The notes: generated by a model from the sequence alone, not told the origin. A stretch of 64,000 nt of DNA from Gammaproteobacteria bacterium (GCA_012960535.1 DUBB01000027.1:225928-289927); one strand, 5' to 3'; numbered from the stretch's first letter, positions 16,909 through 25,730 are shown. Program-made: numbers and translations.

Positions 16909-18252
16909 ATGTCGAAAATAACAAAAAAAACACTATTTTTTTACGGTTTGACAGATCTGCCTATTGCCATGTCACTGTTCCCGGTTATGGTGTTCATCCC
17001 TCGCTTCTATGCCAGTGATATGGGCGTTCCTCTGGTACTGCTGGGCACTATTTTGTTTTTTGTGCGGTGGAGCGATGTAATAACTGATCCCTTGATGGGA
17101 TATATCAGTGATCATACGCGTTCGCGCTTTGGCCGGCGTAAAATCTGGATTGTCCTGTCGACTCCGCTGATGATGTTATCGGTGTACCAGCTTTTCCTGC
17201 CGCCAGAAGACGCGGGTGCTTTGCACCTGGCCCTATGGAGTGTGCTGCTGTCCATTGCTATTACGATGATGCTCATTCCCTATTACGCCTGGGGAGCTGA
17301 GCTGTCCAAGGATTACAATGAACGATCCCGGATTACCGGGAGCCGGGGTATGTTCAGTGCACTAGGTTCTCTGGCGGCACAATTGATTCCGGCGTTGGCT
17401 TTGCTGCTGTTTGGTATTGGCGGCACCAGTGTCGTGCTGCAATTGGTTGGACTTACCATGCTGGTGCTGATGCCGATTTGCGTTACTCTGACCGTAATGA
17501 ACGTGCCAGAGGCTGAATATGAGCCTGCAGCTGAGCGGGTGACAGTGTCCGAAGGGTTACAGTTGATGATGTCAAATGGGCCGTTTAAGCGGCTGATACT
17601 GGCTTTTATGATCGGCTCGATTGGCCTGAATATAACCACGCCGTTATATATTTTCTTTATAGCTGATGTCCTGCAGGCAGAGGATAAAGCCATTTATATG
17701 CTCAGCGTTTTTTATATTATGAATATCTTAGCCGTACCTTTCTGGGTCTGGCTGGCCAAAATAGTTGGCAAGCACAGGGCTTATCTGGCCTCCTTTTTTG
17801 TGCTCGCCTTGGCCCATCCTTTTTATCTTCTCCTCGGAGCAGGGGATTTCTGGTGGATGCTGCCGATGACGATGATGACAGGCTTTGCTGCCGGCGGCTT
17901 CTCGCAGACCCTGCCGAACTCCATGAAAGCAGATGTCATTGACCTGGATACCCTGCAGACTGGCGAAAACAGAGCTGCCCAGTTCTTCTCGGCCTGGTCT
18001 TTTGCTCAGAAAGCCACGGCTTCTCTGGGAGGCGTCATTGCTTTGTTTGGCCTGAGTTTAGTTGGTTTTGAAGCAGGTGCAGGTTCGACTAATGGTGCTG
18101 ATGAATTGTTCGGATTACGTTTTCTTTTTTCAACCTTTCCTTCGGTGTTTTTCCTTACAGGCGCGGCTATCGTCTGGAATTATCCCATCACAGCAGAGCG
18201 ACATGCGGAAATCCGTGCTGGCATAGAGGAAAAGGCATCTGGATTGAAGTGA
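16909..18252 (+). CDS. MFS transporter, GPH (MelB-like) family
   Basis: A 447-residue, 12-segment carrier. The GPH hallmark is in the loop between helices 2 and 3: DPLMGYISDHTRSRFGRRK. This family carries glycosides, pentosides, hexuronides and, in many environmental proteobacteria, steroid- or terpenoid-like acids, by cation symport. ATG 16909 is preferred, with GGAG six bases upstream; an in-frame TTG lies 12 bases earlier. It heads the accessory region with three NTF2-like proteins, which fits uptake of the substrate they process, but the substrate is not determinable. Confidence 0.85.
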   Translation: MSKITKKTLFFYGLTDLPIAMSLFPVMVFIPRFYASDMGVPLVLLGTILFFVRWSDVITDPLMGYISDHTRSRFGRRKIWIVLSTPLMMLSVYQLFLPPEDAGALHLALWSVLLSIAITMMLIPYYAWGAELSKDYNERSRITGSRGMFSALGSLAAQLIPALALLLFGIGGTSVVLQLVGLTMLVLMPICVTLTVMNVPEAEYEPAAERVTVSEGLQLMMSNGPFKRLILAFMIGSIGLNITTPLYIFFIADVLQAEDKAIYMLSVFYIMNILAVPFWVWLAKIVGKHRAYLASFFVLALAHPFYLLLGAGDFWWMLPMTMMTGFAAGGFSQTLPNSMKADVIDLDTLQTGENRAAQFFSAWSFAQKATASLGGVIALFGLSLVGFEAGAGSTNGADELFGLRFLFSTFPSVFFLTGAAIVWNYPITAERHAEIRAGIEEKASGLK

Positions 18253-18378
18253 CCTGATGGCATCGGTAACGACATAGTGTGTTTTCGGATAGCCTGTTTG
18301 GGACCTGGTTAACGGCGCCTGATTGATTGCACAGAGTCTTAATCGGGACTGGGTGTTGCCGGTTTTTAAAAGCCCCAG

Positions 18379-18465
18379 ATGCATAAAAGATGCATAAAAG
18401 ATGCATACAAGGTGCATAAGAGGAGCATAAAAGGTGCATAAAGGGTACAAAAAGGGGCATAAAAG
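18379..18465. repeat. 11-bp tandem repeat, eight units
   Basis: Units start at 18379, 18390, 18401, 18412, 18423, 18434, 18445 and 18456 (the last is 10 bp). The consensus is ATGCATAAAAG: the first two are perfect and later ones drift to GTGCATAAAGG and GTACAAAAAGG. The 11-bp period is close to one helical turn, so the A-runs lie on the same DNA face and should bend the DNA. The array ends about 10 bases before the AAGGAG site of the NTF2-like gene at 18486. Confidence 0.9.
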
Positions 18466-18485
18466 ATAATGCTAAGGAGAACGAA

Positions 18486-19007
18486 ATGCAGGAATCGATC
18501 GGGAAGGTACCGGATTTACAGGGTCTCGCACATCGATCTGCCATAATGGAATTATTATCCAGTCATAGTCGCTGCCTTGATCGGCTTGATGCTGCTGGTC
18601 TGAAAGCCCTGTATTGGCCTGATGCGCAGGTGGACTACGGCGGATTCAAGGGATCTGCGCATGAGTTTGCCGGGATCGTGATGGTTGCCCTGCAGAAACA
18701 GTACGAGTTAACTCAACATCGGGTGAGTAATACGCTGATTCGCTTTGATGCAGAAACTGCCTTTACCGAGAGTTATGTATTTGCAAAGCACCTGGTCAGG
18801 GATGGGAATTCTGAAATGGTGTTCTCGGGTCGCTATCTGGACCAGTTTGAATTGCGTGAACAGTTCTGGAAGTTCAGACATCGACATGTGGTCATGGACT
18901 GGAGTCGAACAGGGGCGGTTGAAGACGAGCGTGAAAGCCAGTCCTTTAAGGCTTTATCGAAAGGGTCTCAGGATGCCAATGATTTATCCTGGCATTACCT
19001 GCCATAA
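18486..19007 (+). CDS. NTF2-like / SnoaL_4-type small protein 1
   Basis: A 173-residue member of the nuclear transport factor 2-like superfamily. The N-terminal helix-turn is followed by HSRCLDRLDAAGLKALYWPD, the typical cradle opening with an aspartate-rich strand. Later come a TQHRVSNTLIRFD segment and a MDWSRTG strand. Related proteins act as dehydratases, isomerases or ligand-binding partners, often in steroid or polyketide routes. A strong AAGGAGA precedes the ATG. It shares the LDRLD and DWSR motifs with the next gene (19053), so the two are tandem duplicates. Confidence 0.78.
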   Translation: MQESIGKVPDLQGLAHRSAIMELLSSHSRCLDRLDAAGLKALYWPDAQVDYGGFKGSAHEFAGIVMVALQKQYELTQHRVSNTLIRFDAETAFTESYVFAKHLVRDGNSEMVFSGRYLDQFELREQFWKFRHRHVVMDWSRTGAVEDERESQSFKALSKGSQDANDLSWHYLP

Positions 19008-19052
19008 ACTATTGAAACAGCATAAATGAGTTCTAGAAAAGGAATAAACAGC

Positions 19053-19568
19053 ATGGAAGATGTTTTGCAAAGGGTGGTAGCGAAACAGGAAATTTATGAA
19101 TTGTCCTGTCGATACAGCCGCGGCCTGGATCGCCTTGATCGGGAGCTACTACTGTCGGTCTTTACTGAAGGTGCTTATTGTGAATACGGTTTCATCAACA
19201 GTAATCCAACACTATTTGTAGATTATGCCCTGAACGCGTTGAGTAACCACATTGCCAATCAGCATATGGTGGGAAATCACTTGATTGAATTTGAAGGCGA
19301 ACAGGCTTTTGGTGAAATTTACTTTAATGCCTATCACAAGTTCGAAACGGGTGGAATTAATCAGGATATGATAATTGCCGGGCGGTACCTGGACCGGTAC
19401 GAGATCGAAGATGGTCAATGGAAGATGGCTTATCGCAGTGAGCGAGTTGACTGGAGTCGTTCAGAGCCCAGCAAGGACCCTTACTTTGCCAATGCACCCA
19501 AGACCCTGCTGGGTGAGCGGCAGAGCGATGCCGTATACAGGCGGGATAATCGATGTTGGCCGGAATGA
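19053..19568 (+). CDS. NTF2-like / SnoaL_4-type small protein 2
   Basis: A 171-residue paralogue of the preceding gene. It has SCRYSRGLDRLDRELLLSVF near the start, the NQHMVGNHLIEFEG strand and SERVDWSRSEP at the C-terminal side. ATG 19053, after AAGGA with suitable spacing, is preferred to an in-frame ATG 27 bases upstream. It follows gene 1 by 45 bases in the same direction. Catalysis, if any, cannot be derived: the usual NTF2 pocket residues (Asp/His/Arg) are present, but the substrate is unknown. Confidence 0.78.
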   Translation: MEDVLQRVVAKQEIYELSCRYSRGLDRLDRELLLSVFTEGAYCEYGFINSNPTLFVDYALNALSNHIANQHMVGNHLIEFEGEQAFGEIYFNAYHKFETGGINQDMIIAGRYLDRYEIEDGQWKMAYRSERVDWSRSEPSKDPYFANAPKTLLGERQSDAVYRRDNRCWPE

Positions 19569-19627
19569 TTCCGGCATTGTCTCAGTCGGTGCCTGGAGAT
19601 AGATGGATCATCCTTCGGCCCGACTGA
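19559..19627. terminator. Two inverted repeats at convergent gene ends
   Basis: The first hairpin, 19559-19575, has arms GCCGGAA and TTCCGGC around the stop codon TGA of the plus-strand NTF2-like gene. The second has arms TCAGTCGG (19582-19589) and CCGACTGA (19620-19627) and overlaps the end of the minus-strand gene at 19608. They may act as a bidirectional terminator; neither has a strong T-tract. Confidence 0.4.
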
Positions 19628-20024
19628 ATCGCGGAATTAATTCATGTTTCTGGATTTTCCACTGACCATCAACCTGGACCATTTCGCTACGATAAGTAGC
19701 CCAGAGCGTAAACGTTTTACCGGGTTCGTCCTTAAGGCAGTGTAGAGCCCTGACATCGGTCCGTGTTGTGGCATTATCACCCTGTATGCTGGCAAGTTGC
19801 GGGCCGAGCATATGCTGGGTCGCACTGTATTTTGATAAGGCCTTGCGAACGAAGTCCATCCAGTTATCAAGCCCATAGACCGGTTCAGGTCCCATACCGA
19901 GTACGGTAACATCCTCACTGAAACAGCTACGATATTGATCGAAGTCTCGATCGTCGACGCCGGCAGCGTAATTTAACATCACATCCTGCAGAGCGATGCG
20001 CTCTTGTGCCATATTATAATCCAT
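19608..20024 (-). CDS. NTF2-like / SnoaL-type small protein 3
   Basis: A 138-residue NTF2-superfamily protein, convergent with the two NTF2-like genes before it. Recognisable segments are the N-terminal ALQDVMLNYAAGVDDRDFDQ helix, a SEDVTVLGMG strand, a central TQHMLGPQLASIQGD strand and VDGQWKIQKHELIPRFSR, the typical SnoaL end. ATG 20024 is preferred because AGGAG sits just before it; the frame stays open 29 codons upstream without a good site. It is a diverged relative of proteins 1 and 2, not a close duplicate. It could be an isomerase/dehydratase subunit. Confidence 0.75.
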   Translation of the reverse strand: MDYNMAQERIALQDVMLNYAAGVDDRDFDQYRSCFSEDVTVLGMGPEPVYGLDNWMDFVRKALSKYSATQHMLGPQLASIQGDNATTRTDVRALHCLKDEPGKTFTLWATYRSEMVQVDGQWKIQKHELIPRFSRAEG

Positions 20025-20177
20025 GTTCTCTCCTGAATAGCCATCAATGTTACTTTTAATCGGCCGTCTGGTGCGCCCCAGAACTTTCAACATAACGCAG
20101 GAATTGTCCAATTGCGACGTCTTTATACTCGGTGAGTGAGTTTAAGGTGGCGCTCGAGGGTGTCGTTGCTAAGCCTG

Positions 20178-20639
20178 TTATTTGAGAATGCTGTCCAGGT
20201 AATCGGCACTTTCCAGCTCGATTGCAGACAGTGCTTCCAGATCCCGGGCCTTGTCGGGATAGGCCGGTACGAATGCGGGCCAGGCCCGGGCGCCTTGTCT
20301 TTCCGCGGCTGCCTGAATCGTCATTTGATCAATCGCGCTTAAGCCTTCGAAAACATCAAAATAAGCCTGTTTTGCCTGGGGGATGAATTTGTCTACCAAT
20401 TCCCGGTGCTGGCTGGGAATTGGTAGCAGGGTATCGATGCTATCGGCGATTTCCTCCTCTCTGGCGGCGCAGACCAGGAGCCCTGCACGGTGCTGCGGCA
20501 CAGCCTCGGCCCAGCCACGATAGCGTTCTGCCGCGCCTCTTTCTAAGATAGCTAGCGCCCCTGGTTTGGCTTCATCTGGGATCTGGGAAAGATAGGGGGC
20601 CAGGAGTTCACCGAACATTGGAATAATAGGCTTGTTCAT
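20178..20639 (-). CDS. Conserved-looking hypothetical protein, helical
   Basis: I do not recognise this 153-residue protein. It has no signal peptide or membrane segment, and its Ala/Glu/Leu-rich segments suggest an all-helical fold; the central AREEEIADSIDTLLPIP stretch is acidic. The start is ATG 20639 with an AGGAA site upstream. It follows the third NTF2-like gene on the same strand, 153 bases upstream of it, so the two may be co-transcribed. A metabolic partner role is possible but unsupported. Confidence 0.6.
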   Translation of the reverse strand: MNKPIIPMFGELLAPYLSQIPDEAKPGALAILERGAAERYRGWAEAVPQHRAGLLVCAAREEEIADSIDTLLPIPSQHRELVDKFIPQAKQAYFDVFEGLSAIDQMTIQAAAERQGARAWPAFVPAYPDKARDLEALSAIELESADYLDSILK

Positions 20640-21284
20640 CGATTACGGTTCCTGAATTTCTGGATTGTTACCTTACCGGCAATGTTGACGCTAATAATCA
20701 CGGGTAGGGCCTGTTGGTCGCTGCAATCGGCAACGAGTGGAGCGATCGCCGCCCCAGTTAATCTGCTTCAATTGTCCTGATACTGCTAAATTAGCGACAC
20801 TGGCTGATAATAGCAACATGGGAGGGTTTAGCGCAGATAATAACCGCGGTAAGGTGCCCGACGGGTTGGTGATTTCATCTTGTCAGTGGCTCAAGGCTGA
20901 GGGTTATTCGGATTTTTTAAGGCTTGCAAGCACTTACCTCGGGCGCCTGTACCGGGGGCATTGGAAATAATGAATATGACGCTGATGCAGTGGTAATGCC
21001 ATAGTCCGTGTCAGCTAAGTGATTGAGAAACCCTTCCCAGAGATCAGATGGGCTCGGTAATGATAGGGGAAACTGATATCCCTGCCTGGTTCTGCTGGGG
21101 TGAGCAGGCAACTATCTGCAACACTCGTACAATGGCGGTAGCCAGATGCAAGGCTGCCTGTTCATGATGTAAGATTGGGTCAAAGTTTCAGGCTTTATAA
21201 CCCATGATTGCTATACTGTTACTGTACTGTTGCTGTACTAAGGGTGTCAATAATTTGTGATGGTTTCTATCTGGTGGTTGTTAA
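20640..21284. other. Long intergenic stretch before the thioesterase
   Basis: This 645-base gap separates two divergent genes. Open frames in it (for example 20737-20970 plus) show no recognisable protein and lack ribosome-binding sites. The only structure I see is an 11-bp repeat at 21214-21240 near its right end. Both neighbouring promoters must be here. Confidence 0.4.
21214..21240. repeat. Short 11-bp tandem repeat upstream of a thioesterase gene
   Basis: Two units, TACTGTTACTG (21214-21224) and TACTGTTGCTG (21225-21235), are followed by a partial TACTA. The array lies about 45 bases upstream of the hotdog thioesterase start. It is too short to weigh much alone, but it has the same position and period as the 11-bp array at 18379. 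Confidence 0.6.
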
Positions 21285-21695
21285 ATGAAAGAAGATTTTT
21301 TTTCGGGATTTGACGAAAATCCTTTTCATAGATATTTAGGTTTGACTCTGGTGGAGGCTAAGCCGGATTGCGTGCGTTTACGCCTGGTCAAAACTCAGAC
21401 CACACCGACTGGCATTGGCGGCAGTGTCAATGGCGGCGTGGTTGCAACCATGGTTGATATGGCTGCTGTTGCAGCCGTTTTCAGTAATCTTGCTGATGGC
21501 GCTGTTCCGGCAGGCACGGCAGATATGAACGTGACATATCTCAGGCAAGCGCAGGGCGCATGGATTGAGGCGCATGCTGAGGTAATCAATCGGGGCAGGC
21601 AACTCTGCGCTGTGGAGGTCAGTATCGTTAATGAGGATGGTCAGGTCAGCGCCCGAGGGCGTGTACTGTACGCATTTAAAGCGGAACTGAGTTAA
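21285..21695 (+). CDS. PaaI-type hotdog-fold thioesterase
   Basis: A 136-residue hotdog protein. The NPFHRYLGLTLVEA N-terminal strand, the GGSVNGGVVATMVDMAAVAA helix, the TADMNVTYLRQAQG strand and the RGRVLYAFK end follow the PaaI/YdiI pattern. The acidic residue within the central helix (MVDMAAV) is the expected catalytic Asp/Glu position. Such enzymes hydrolyse acyl-CoA thioesters. It stands alone; the next gene is on the opposite strand, with its end facing it. The natural acyl-CoA is unknown. Confidence 0.85.
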   Translation: MKEDFFSGFDENPFHRYLGLTLVEAKPDCVRLRLVKTQTTPTGIGGSVNGGVVATMVDMAAVAAVFSNLADGAVPAGTADMNVTYLRQAQGAWIEAHAEVINRGRQLCAVEVSIVNEDGQVSARGRVLYAFKAELS

Positions 21696-21825
21696 TTTTG
21701 AGTTCAGTTACAGGCTATTACCTGCCAGGTTAGGCCGGCATATCAATAGGGAATACCCTTTGAACTGAATGTGGCTACAGCCAGGTTCTTATCCTAAGAC
21801 CTGAATTACGGGGTCAGTCACAGCA

Positions 21826-22884
21826 TCAGAAACAGTCTGCAATAGCACTGCAAAATGACGTTGTGGAAGCATCACCACCCTGGTCAACCGGAATAAATTT
21901 ACCCTGGGCGTAGACCTGGGTTACTGCCTGTTGCAGGGTTTTGCTGTGCTGGGTAAAGCCCAGGTATTCCAACATCATGGCTGCTGAAAGTATCGTTGCG
22001 GTGGGATTGATGATATTAAGCCCGGCAATATCCGGCGCCGTACCGTGAGCGGATTCAAAATAGGCGTAATCGTCTCCGTAGCAGCCAGAAGGGGCCAGAC
22101 CCAACCCACCAATCAGGCCAGCAGCCCCGTCGGACATAATATCACCATACAGATTGGGCATGACGACAACGTCAAGGGCCTGAGGATTGGAGATCATCCT
22201 GCACAGGAAGTCGTCGATAATAAAGGTTTCAAATTCTATGTCAGGATAGCTCGAGGATATCTGAAGTCCGATGTCTCTGAACAAGCCATCTACCTGGCTC
22301 AGCATATTGTATTTTGAAGTCAGGGTAACTTTTTTTCTGCCTGCTCTTTTTGAGGCTAATTCAAAGGCATATCGAATGATTCTTTCTGAACCCGATTCAG
22401 TAATGGCCTTTATAGCATATCGGCCGGCACCTAAATCCGACAGACTTGAGCGGGCGTGCTTAGAATAGAAATTGAGGGCGTGTAAGTCTTCGATATTTCC
22501 TTCCAAGCCTAGATACAGGTCTTCAAGGTTTTCCCTGACGATAATAAAGTCAATGCCTTGGGGATTAGCCATGGGGGATTTGTATCCCGGTATCCATTGG
22601 CATGGCCGGATATTGGCGTAAGTCTGTTTTCCCCAGCGCAGGTAAAAAAGCGCCGCGGTACTCTGGCCGCTGGTAGATCCAAAGAAAGTAGCATCAGCGG
22701 CATCGATGCTGGCAATGGTTTCGTCGGGAAGAATTTTCCCGTATTCTTTTTCAGCTGCTGCGCCGATCAGCGGGAAGTCAAAATCAATGGCAAGCTCAAG
22801 TTTCTGTAAGAGTTCGACAGTGGGTTTCATTACTTCCGGTGATGCATCATCACCATTGAATACGGTAACTTGCTTGCGCTGCAT
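21826..22884 (-). CDS. Isocitrate/isopropylmalate dehydrogenase family protein
   Basis: A 352-residue NAD(P)-dependent beta-decarboxylating dehydrogenase. Family motifs are GDDASPEVM near the start, FIIVRENLEDLY, and the metal/adenine-binding stretch PNLYGDIMSDGAAGLIGGLG, followed by SAHGTAPDIAG. It oxidises and decarboxylates a 2-hydroxy acid bearing a beta-carboxylate; isopropylmalate, isocitrate, malate/tartrate and homologues share these motifs, and I cannot choose. No leuCD or other leucine genes are near, which argues against a leuB role. ATG 22884, with GGGGAC upstream. It is divergent from the TauD-type dioxygenase. Confidence 0.85.
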   Translation of the reverse strand: MQRKQVTVFNGDDASPEVMKPTVELLQKLELAIDFDFPLIGAAAEKEYGKILPDETIASIDAADATFFGSTSGQSTAALFYLRWGKQTYANIRPCQWIPGYKSPMANPQGIDFIIVRENLEDLYLGLEGNIEDLHALNFYSKHARSSLSDLGAGRYAIKAITESGSERIIRYAFELASKRAGRKKVTLTSKYNMLSQVDGLFRDIGLQISSSYPDIEFETFIIDDFLCRMISNPQALDVVVMPNLYGDIMSDGAAGLIGGLGLAPSGCYGDDYAYFESAHGTAPDIAGLNIINPTATILSAAMMLEYLGFTQHSKTLQQAVTQVYAQGKFIPVDQGGDASTTSFCSAIADCF

Positions 22885-22967
22885 GGTGCTGTCCCCTGTG
22901 TGTCTGGATCGTGATTGTTTGGCGTAGTATGGTGCGTAAGTATTACAGAAAGCGAGAGGGTTGTGTC

Positions 22968-23828
22968 GTGCAGTATGAAAAGATAACAGTTGATGTCAGC
23001 ATCGGCCCTGTTGGCGCGGTCATTGATGGGGTTGATTTGTCACAGAAGTTGAGTGAACAGGTAATTGTTGAAATTCACCAGGCATGGTTGCAGCATCATG
23101 TTGTGTTTTTTAGAAATCAGGATCTCTCGCCTAAGCAGCAAGCCGATTTTGCTGCCTGTTTTGGGGAGCTTGATATTTATCCTTTCATGCAGGCGGTAGA
23201 GGATCATCCAAATGTGATTCCGATTATCAAGGAGCCAACCGCAGACCTTAATTTTGGTGGTGCCTGGCATACTGATACGTCGTACAAGGAAAGGCCTCCC
23301 AAGGCGACGGTGCTTTATGCGATGCAAGTTCCTGATGAAGGAGGAGATACCCTGTTTGCCGATTCCACTGCTGCCTGTGAGAGCCTGAGTGTTGGCATGC
23401 GCTCGTCGCTGCAGGTGCTCACCGGGGTGTATTCACCTAAAATGGTGCACGGAATCGGTGGGGGTTATAACCAGATTGCTGCACGAAAGGGTCTGGGCCA
23501 GGCCTATGGCGGTAATGCTGGTTTCGCTGAATCAGAAGTTGAACATCCCCTTATTCGAACTCATGTCGAGACAGGCAGAAAGAGTATCTTCTGCAGTAAG
23601 CCGCATACCCATCGAATCAAGAACTGGACCCGTGAAGAAAGCCTGGCAGTGTTTGGCTTTCTTACCCGACACCTGACCCAGGATCGATTTGTAACCCGCT
23701 TCAAGTGGGAAGATGGTTCGCTGGCGATGTGGGATAATCGCTGTGTTTTCCACCATGCTTTGAATGATTATCAAGGCCAGCGCCGTCACATGCATCGGGT
23801 CATTGTCAAAGGTGAGAAGCCAGTTTAA
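22968..23828 (+). CDS. TauD/TfdA family Fe(II)/2-oxoglutarate dioxygenase
   Basis: A 286-residue oxygenase of the TauD/TfdA superfamily. The iron-binding His101-x-Asp103 pair is in AWHTDTSYKERPP, and the distal ligand is His276 in RHMHRVIVKG with the nearby 2-oxoglutarate arginine. The family hydroxylates taurine, aryloxyalkanoates, carnitine precursors and other substrates. GTG 22968 after GAGAGGG is preferred over an in-frame GTG at 22911. It is followed closely by an SDR, giving a probable hydroxylase-dehydrogenase pair. Confidence 0.87.
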   Translation: MQYEKITVDVSIGPVGAVIDGVDLSQKLSEQVIVEIHQAWLQHHVVFFRNQDLSPKQQADFAACFGELDIYPFMQAVEDHPNVIPIIKEPTADLNFGGAWHTDTSYKERPPKATVLYAMQVPDEGGDTLFADSTAACESLSVGMRSSLQVLTGVYSPKMVHGIGGGYNQIAARKGLGQAYGGNAGFAESEVEHPLIRTHVETGRKSIFCSKPHTHRIKNWTREESLAVFGFLTRHLTQDRFVTRFKWEDGSLAMWDNRCVFHHALNDYQGQRRHMHRVIVKGEKPV

Positions 23829-23904
23829 CGGCCGGCTGTCCTTCGCTTGCGCTTGTGAGGTCAAGCAGTTACTTTGGTGTTTTCAGAGTTAGCAGGAATT
23901 GAAG

Positions 23905-24675
23905 ATGGAGTTACAGGATAAGGTAGCCGTGATCACAGGCGGTAGTGGTGGTATTGGCAAGGCCATGGCGGTCGCTTTTATTGAGCAGGGCGCTAGAGGG
24001 ATTGTCCTGGCGGACCTGAATCAGCAGCAGGTTGAAGCAACCGCAGCGGAACTGGGATGTACAGGCCTGGCTTGCGATGTGACCCAGGAGGGCGATGTTC
24101 AGGCAGTGGTTGACAGGACCCTGAAGCAGTATGGCCAGATTGACTTGTTTTGTTCTAATGCCGGTGCCGGAGGGCTTGGGTTGCTGACAGATGCCAGCAA
24201 TGAGGTTTGGCAGAAGCAGTGGGAGTTACATGTGATGTCGCATGTCTATGCGGCTCGCGCTGTGCTCCCTGCTATGCTCGCTCGGGGTGACGGCTATCTT
24301 TTGAATACGGCTTCGGCCGCAGGCTTGTTAGCAGCCATGGGCTCTGGGCCCTATTCAGTCAGCAAAGCAGCCGCGGTGAAATTAGCCGAATTTATCGCTA
24401 TTACCCATGGTGATGAGGGCATTAAGGTGTCCGTTCTGTGTCCCCAGGGGGTCAATACAGCAATGGCGCCAAAAAGGCTGGGCGATGGCCAGACTGATGG
24501 TATTATCGAGCCAGAAGCTCTGGCAGCAACCGTTGTAGAGACGCTAAGAGAGGAACGTTTTTATGTATTACCACACCCTGAAGTGGGTGATTATGTCAGG
24601 CGTAAGGGTGATAATATAGATCGCTGGTTGCATGGTATGAGACGCCTGCGTAAAAGCACCTTTGACAATGATTGA
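23905..24675 (+). CDS. Short-chain dehydrogenase/reductase (SDR), copy 1
   Basis: A 256-residue classical SDR. The cofactor motif is TGGSGGIGKAMA, the SNAGAG segment follows, and the active-site YSVSK lies in SGPYSVSKAAAVKLAEF. It begins 76 bases after the TauD-type gene. The start is ATG 23905, with AGGAA at six-base spacing. It probably oxidises or reduces a hydroxyl/keto group on the oxygenase product; substrate unknown. Confidence 0.87.
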   Translation: MELQDKVAVITGGSGGIGKAMAVAFIEQGARGIVLADLNQQQVEATAAELGCTGLACDVTQEGDVQAVVDRTLKQYGQIDLFCSNAGAGGLGLLTDASNEVWQKQWELHVMSHVYAARAVLPAMLARGDGYLLNTASAAGLLAAMGSGPYSVSKAAAVKLAEFIAITHGDEGIKVSVLCPQGVNTAMAPKRLGDGQTDGIIEPEALAATVVETLREERFYVLPHPEVGDYVRRKGDNIDRWLHGMRRLRKSTFDND

Positions 24676-24682
24676 TGTAGGC

Positions 24683-24741
24683 GATTGAAATTCATGGGCT
24701 ATAGCATCATACATCGGCCCGAGCCTGCTTGAATTTCAATC
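24683..24741. terminator. Bidirectional terminator-like inverted repeat
   Basis: Perfect 12-bp arms GATTGAAATTCA (24683-24694) and TGAATTTCAATC (24730-24741) enclose 35 bases, which also contain a GGGC/GCCC pair. The repeat lies between the convergent SDR genes; its right arm covers the stop codon of the minus-strand one. Confidence 0.5.
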
Positions 24742-25614
24742 CAGGTCTTTGAGTGGTTTCTTGTTTCTCAGCAAGGTCAGTGGAATCAGCAGGATGGGTA
24801 ATAACTTCTCATAGTGCATGGGCAACAGTCGTTGTGCGATATCGATCAATTTTGCGTCCAGGCCGATAAAGATTCGGGTGCGCTTTTTCCGGACACCCTC
24901 CAAAATGATTTTAGCCGCCTTGCTGGGGTGCATGCCGTTGGCTCTGAACATTTCTGCCATCTCGTCTTTTGATGCGGCGGTATCGATCAGTGATTCCCGC
25001 TGTTCTATCTCTTCTTCATTGAATCGTGAGTTGTTGACTATGTTGGTGCCAATGTGACCAGGGTGGACGCAGTGAACCTGGATGGGGCTATCTTTGTGCT
25101 CCTTGGCCAGGCTTTCCGTGAACCCCCGTACTGCAAACTTAGTGGCGTGATAGACAGATTGATTTGCTACAGCAATCATGGCAAATATTGAAGACGTGTT
25201 AATAATGGCGGCTTCGGGCCGCTCTTTCAACAAGGGCATGAAGGCTCGCGTTAGATTGATTACGCCATGAAGATTGATGCCCATAGCCCAGTCCCAGTCT
25301 GCTTCAGGCATGGATTCAAAAGAAGAACCAACGGTTACACCTGCATTGTTGAACAACAGGTCAATTTTACCGTGCCGTTCCAGAACCTTCTCTGGCAGGG
25401 CCTGAACGGCCTGCTTATCTGCCACATCCAGATTGTGGCTTGACACGGCAACGTTGTAATTCTTCAGCATGTCCAGGGTTTCATTGAGGGTTTCGTCGTT
25501 GATGTCACAGATAATGACATCAGCACCAGATCGGGCCAGCAGTATGGCCAGATAACGCCCCATGCCTGAGCCGGCGCCAGTAATCAGGGCTACTTTATTT
25601 GCGAAGCTTTTCAT
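24736..25614 (-). CDS. Short-chain dehydrogenase/reductase (SDR), copy 2
   Basis: A 292-residue SDR. Features are TGAGSGMGRYLAILL, the NNAGVTVGSSF segment and the catalytic YHATK. The tail of about 45 residues after the fold ends with a hydrophobic LLPILLIPLTLLRN segment, so the protein is probably membrane-associated. ATG 25614, after AAGGAG, is chosen over an upstream in-frame start. It is followed on the minus strand by nothing until the convergent SDR. The phytanoyl-type oxygenase lies 117 bases upstream and may share the transcript. Confidence 0.86.
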   Translation of the reverse strand: MKSFANKVALITGAGSGMGRYLAILLARSGADVIICDINDETLNETLDMLKNYNVAVSSHNLDVADKQAVQALPEKVLERHGKIDLLFNNAGVTVGSSFESMPEADWDWAMGINLHGVINLTRAFMPLLKERPEAAIINTSSIFAMIAVANQSVYHATKFAVRGFTESLAKEHKDSPIQVHCVHPGHIGTNIVNNSRFNEEEIEQRESLIDTAASKDEMAEMFRANGMHPSKAAKIILEGVRKKRTRIFIGLDAKLIDIAQRLLPMHYEKLLPILLIPLTLLRNKKPLKDLD

Positions 25615-25730
25615 GATGCTGCACTCCTTATAAGGGTTTGCCGCAGTTTTCAGTGAGACTAACATGCCTGCCATGTTTACAGCAGAAATGTTTTTTATGG
25701 CCTTGGCTTGGGCCAACCAATGCCTGCGGC

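Noticed and set aside
18130..18544. Open frames on the minus strand rich in Met, His, Leu, Cys and Phe
   Set aside because: They are products of the 11-bp repeat read in other frames (11 is not a multiple of three, so all frames show similar words) and do not resemble a protein.
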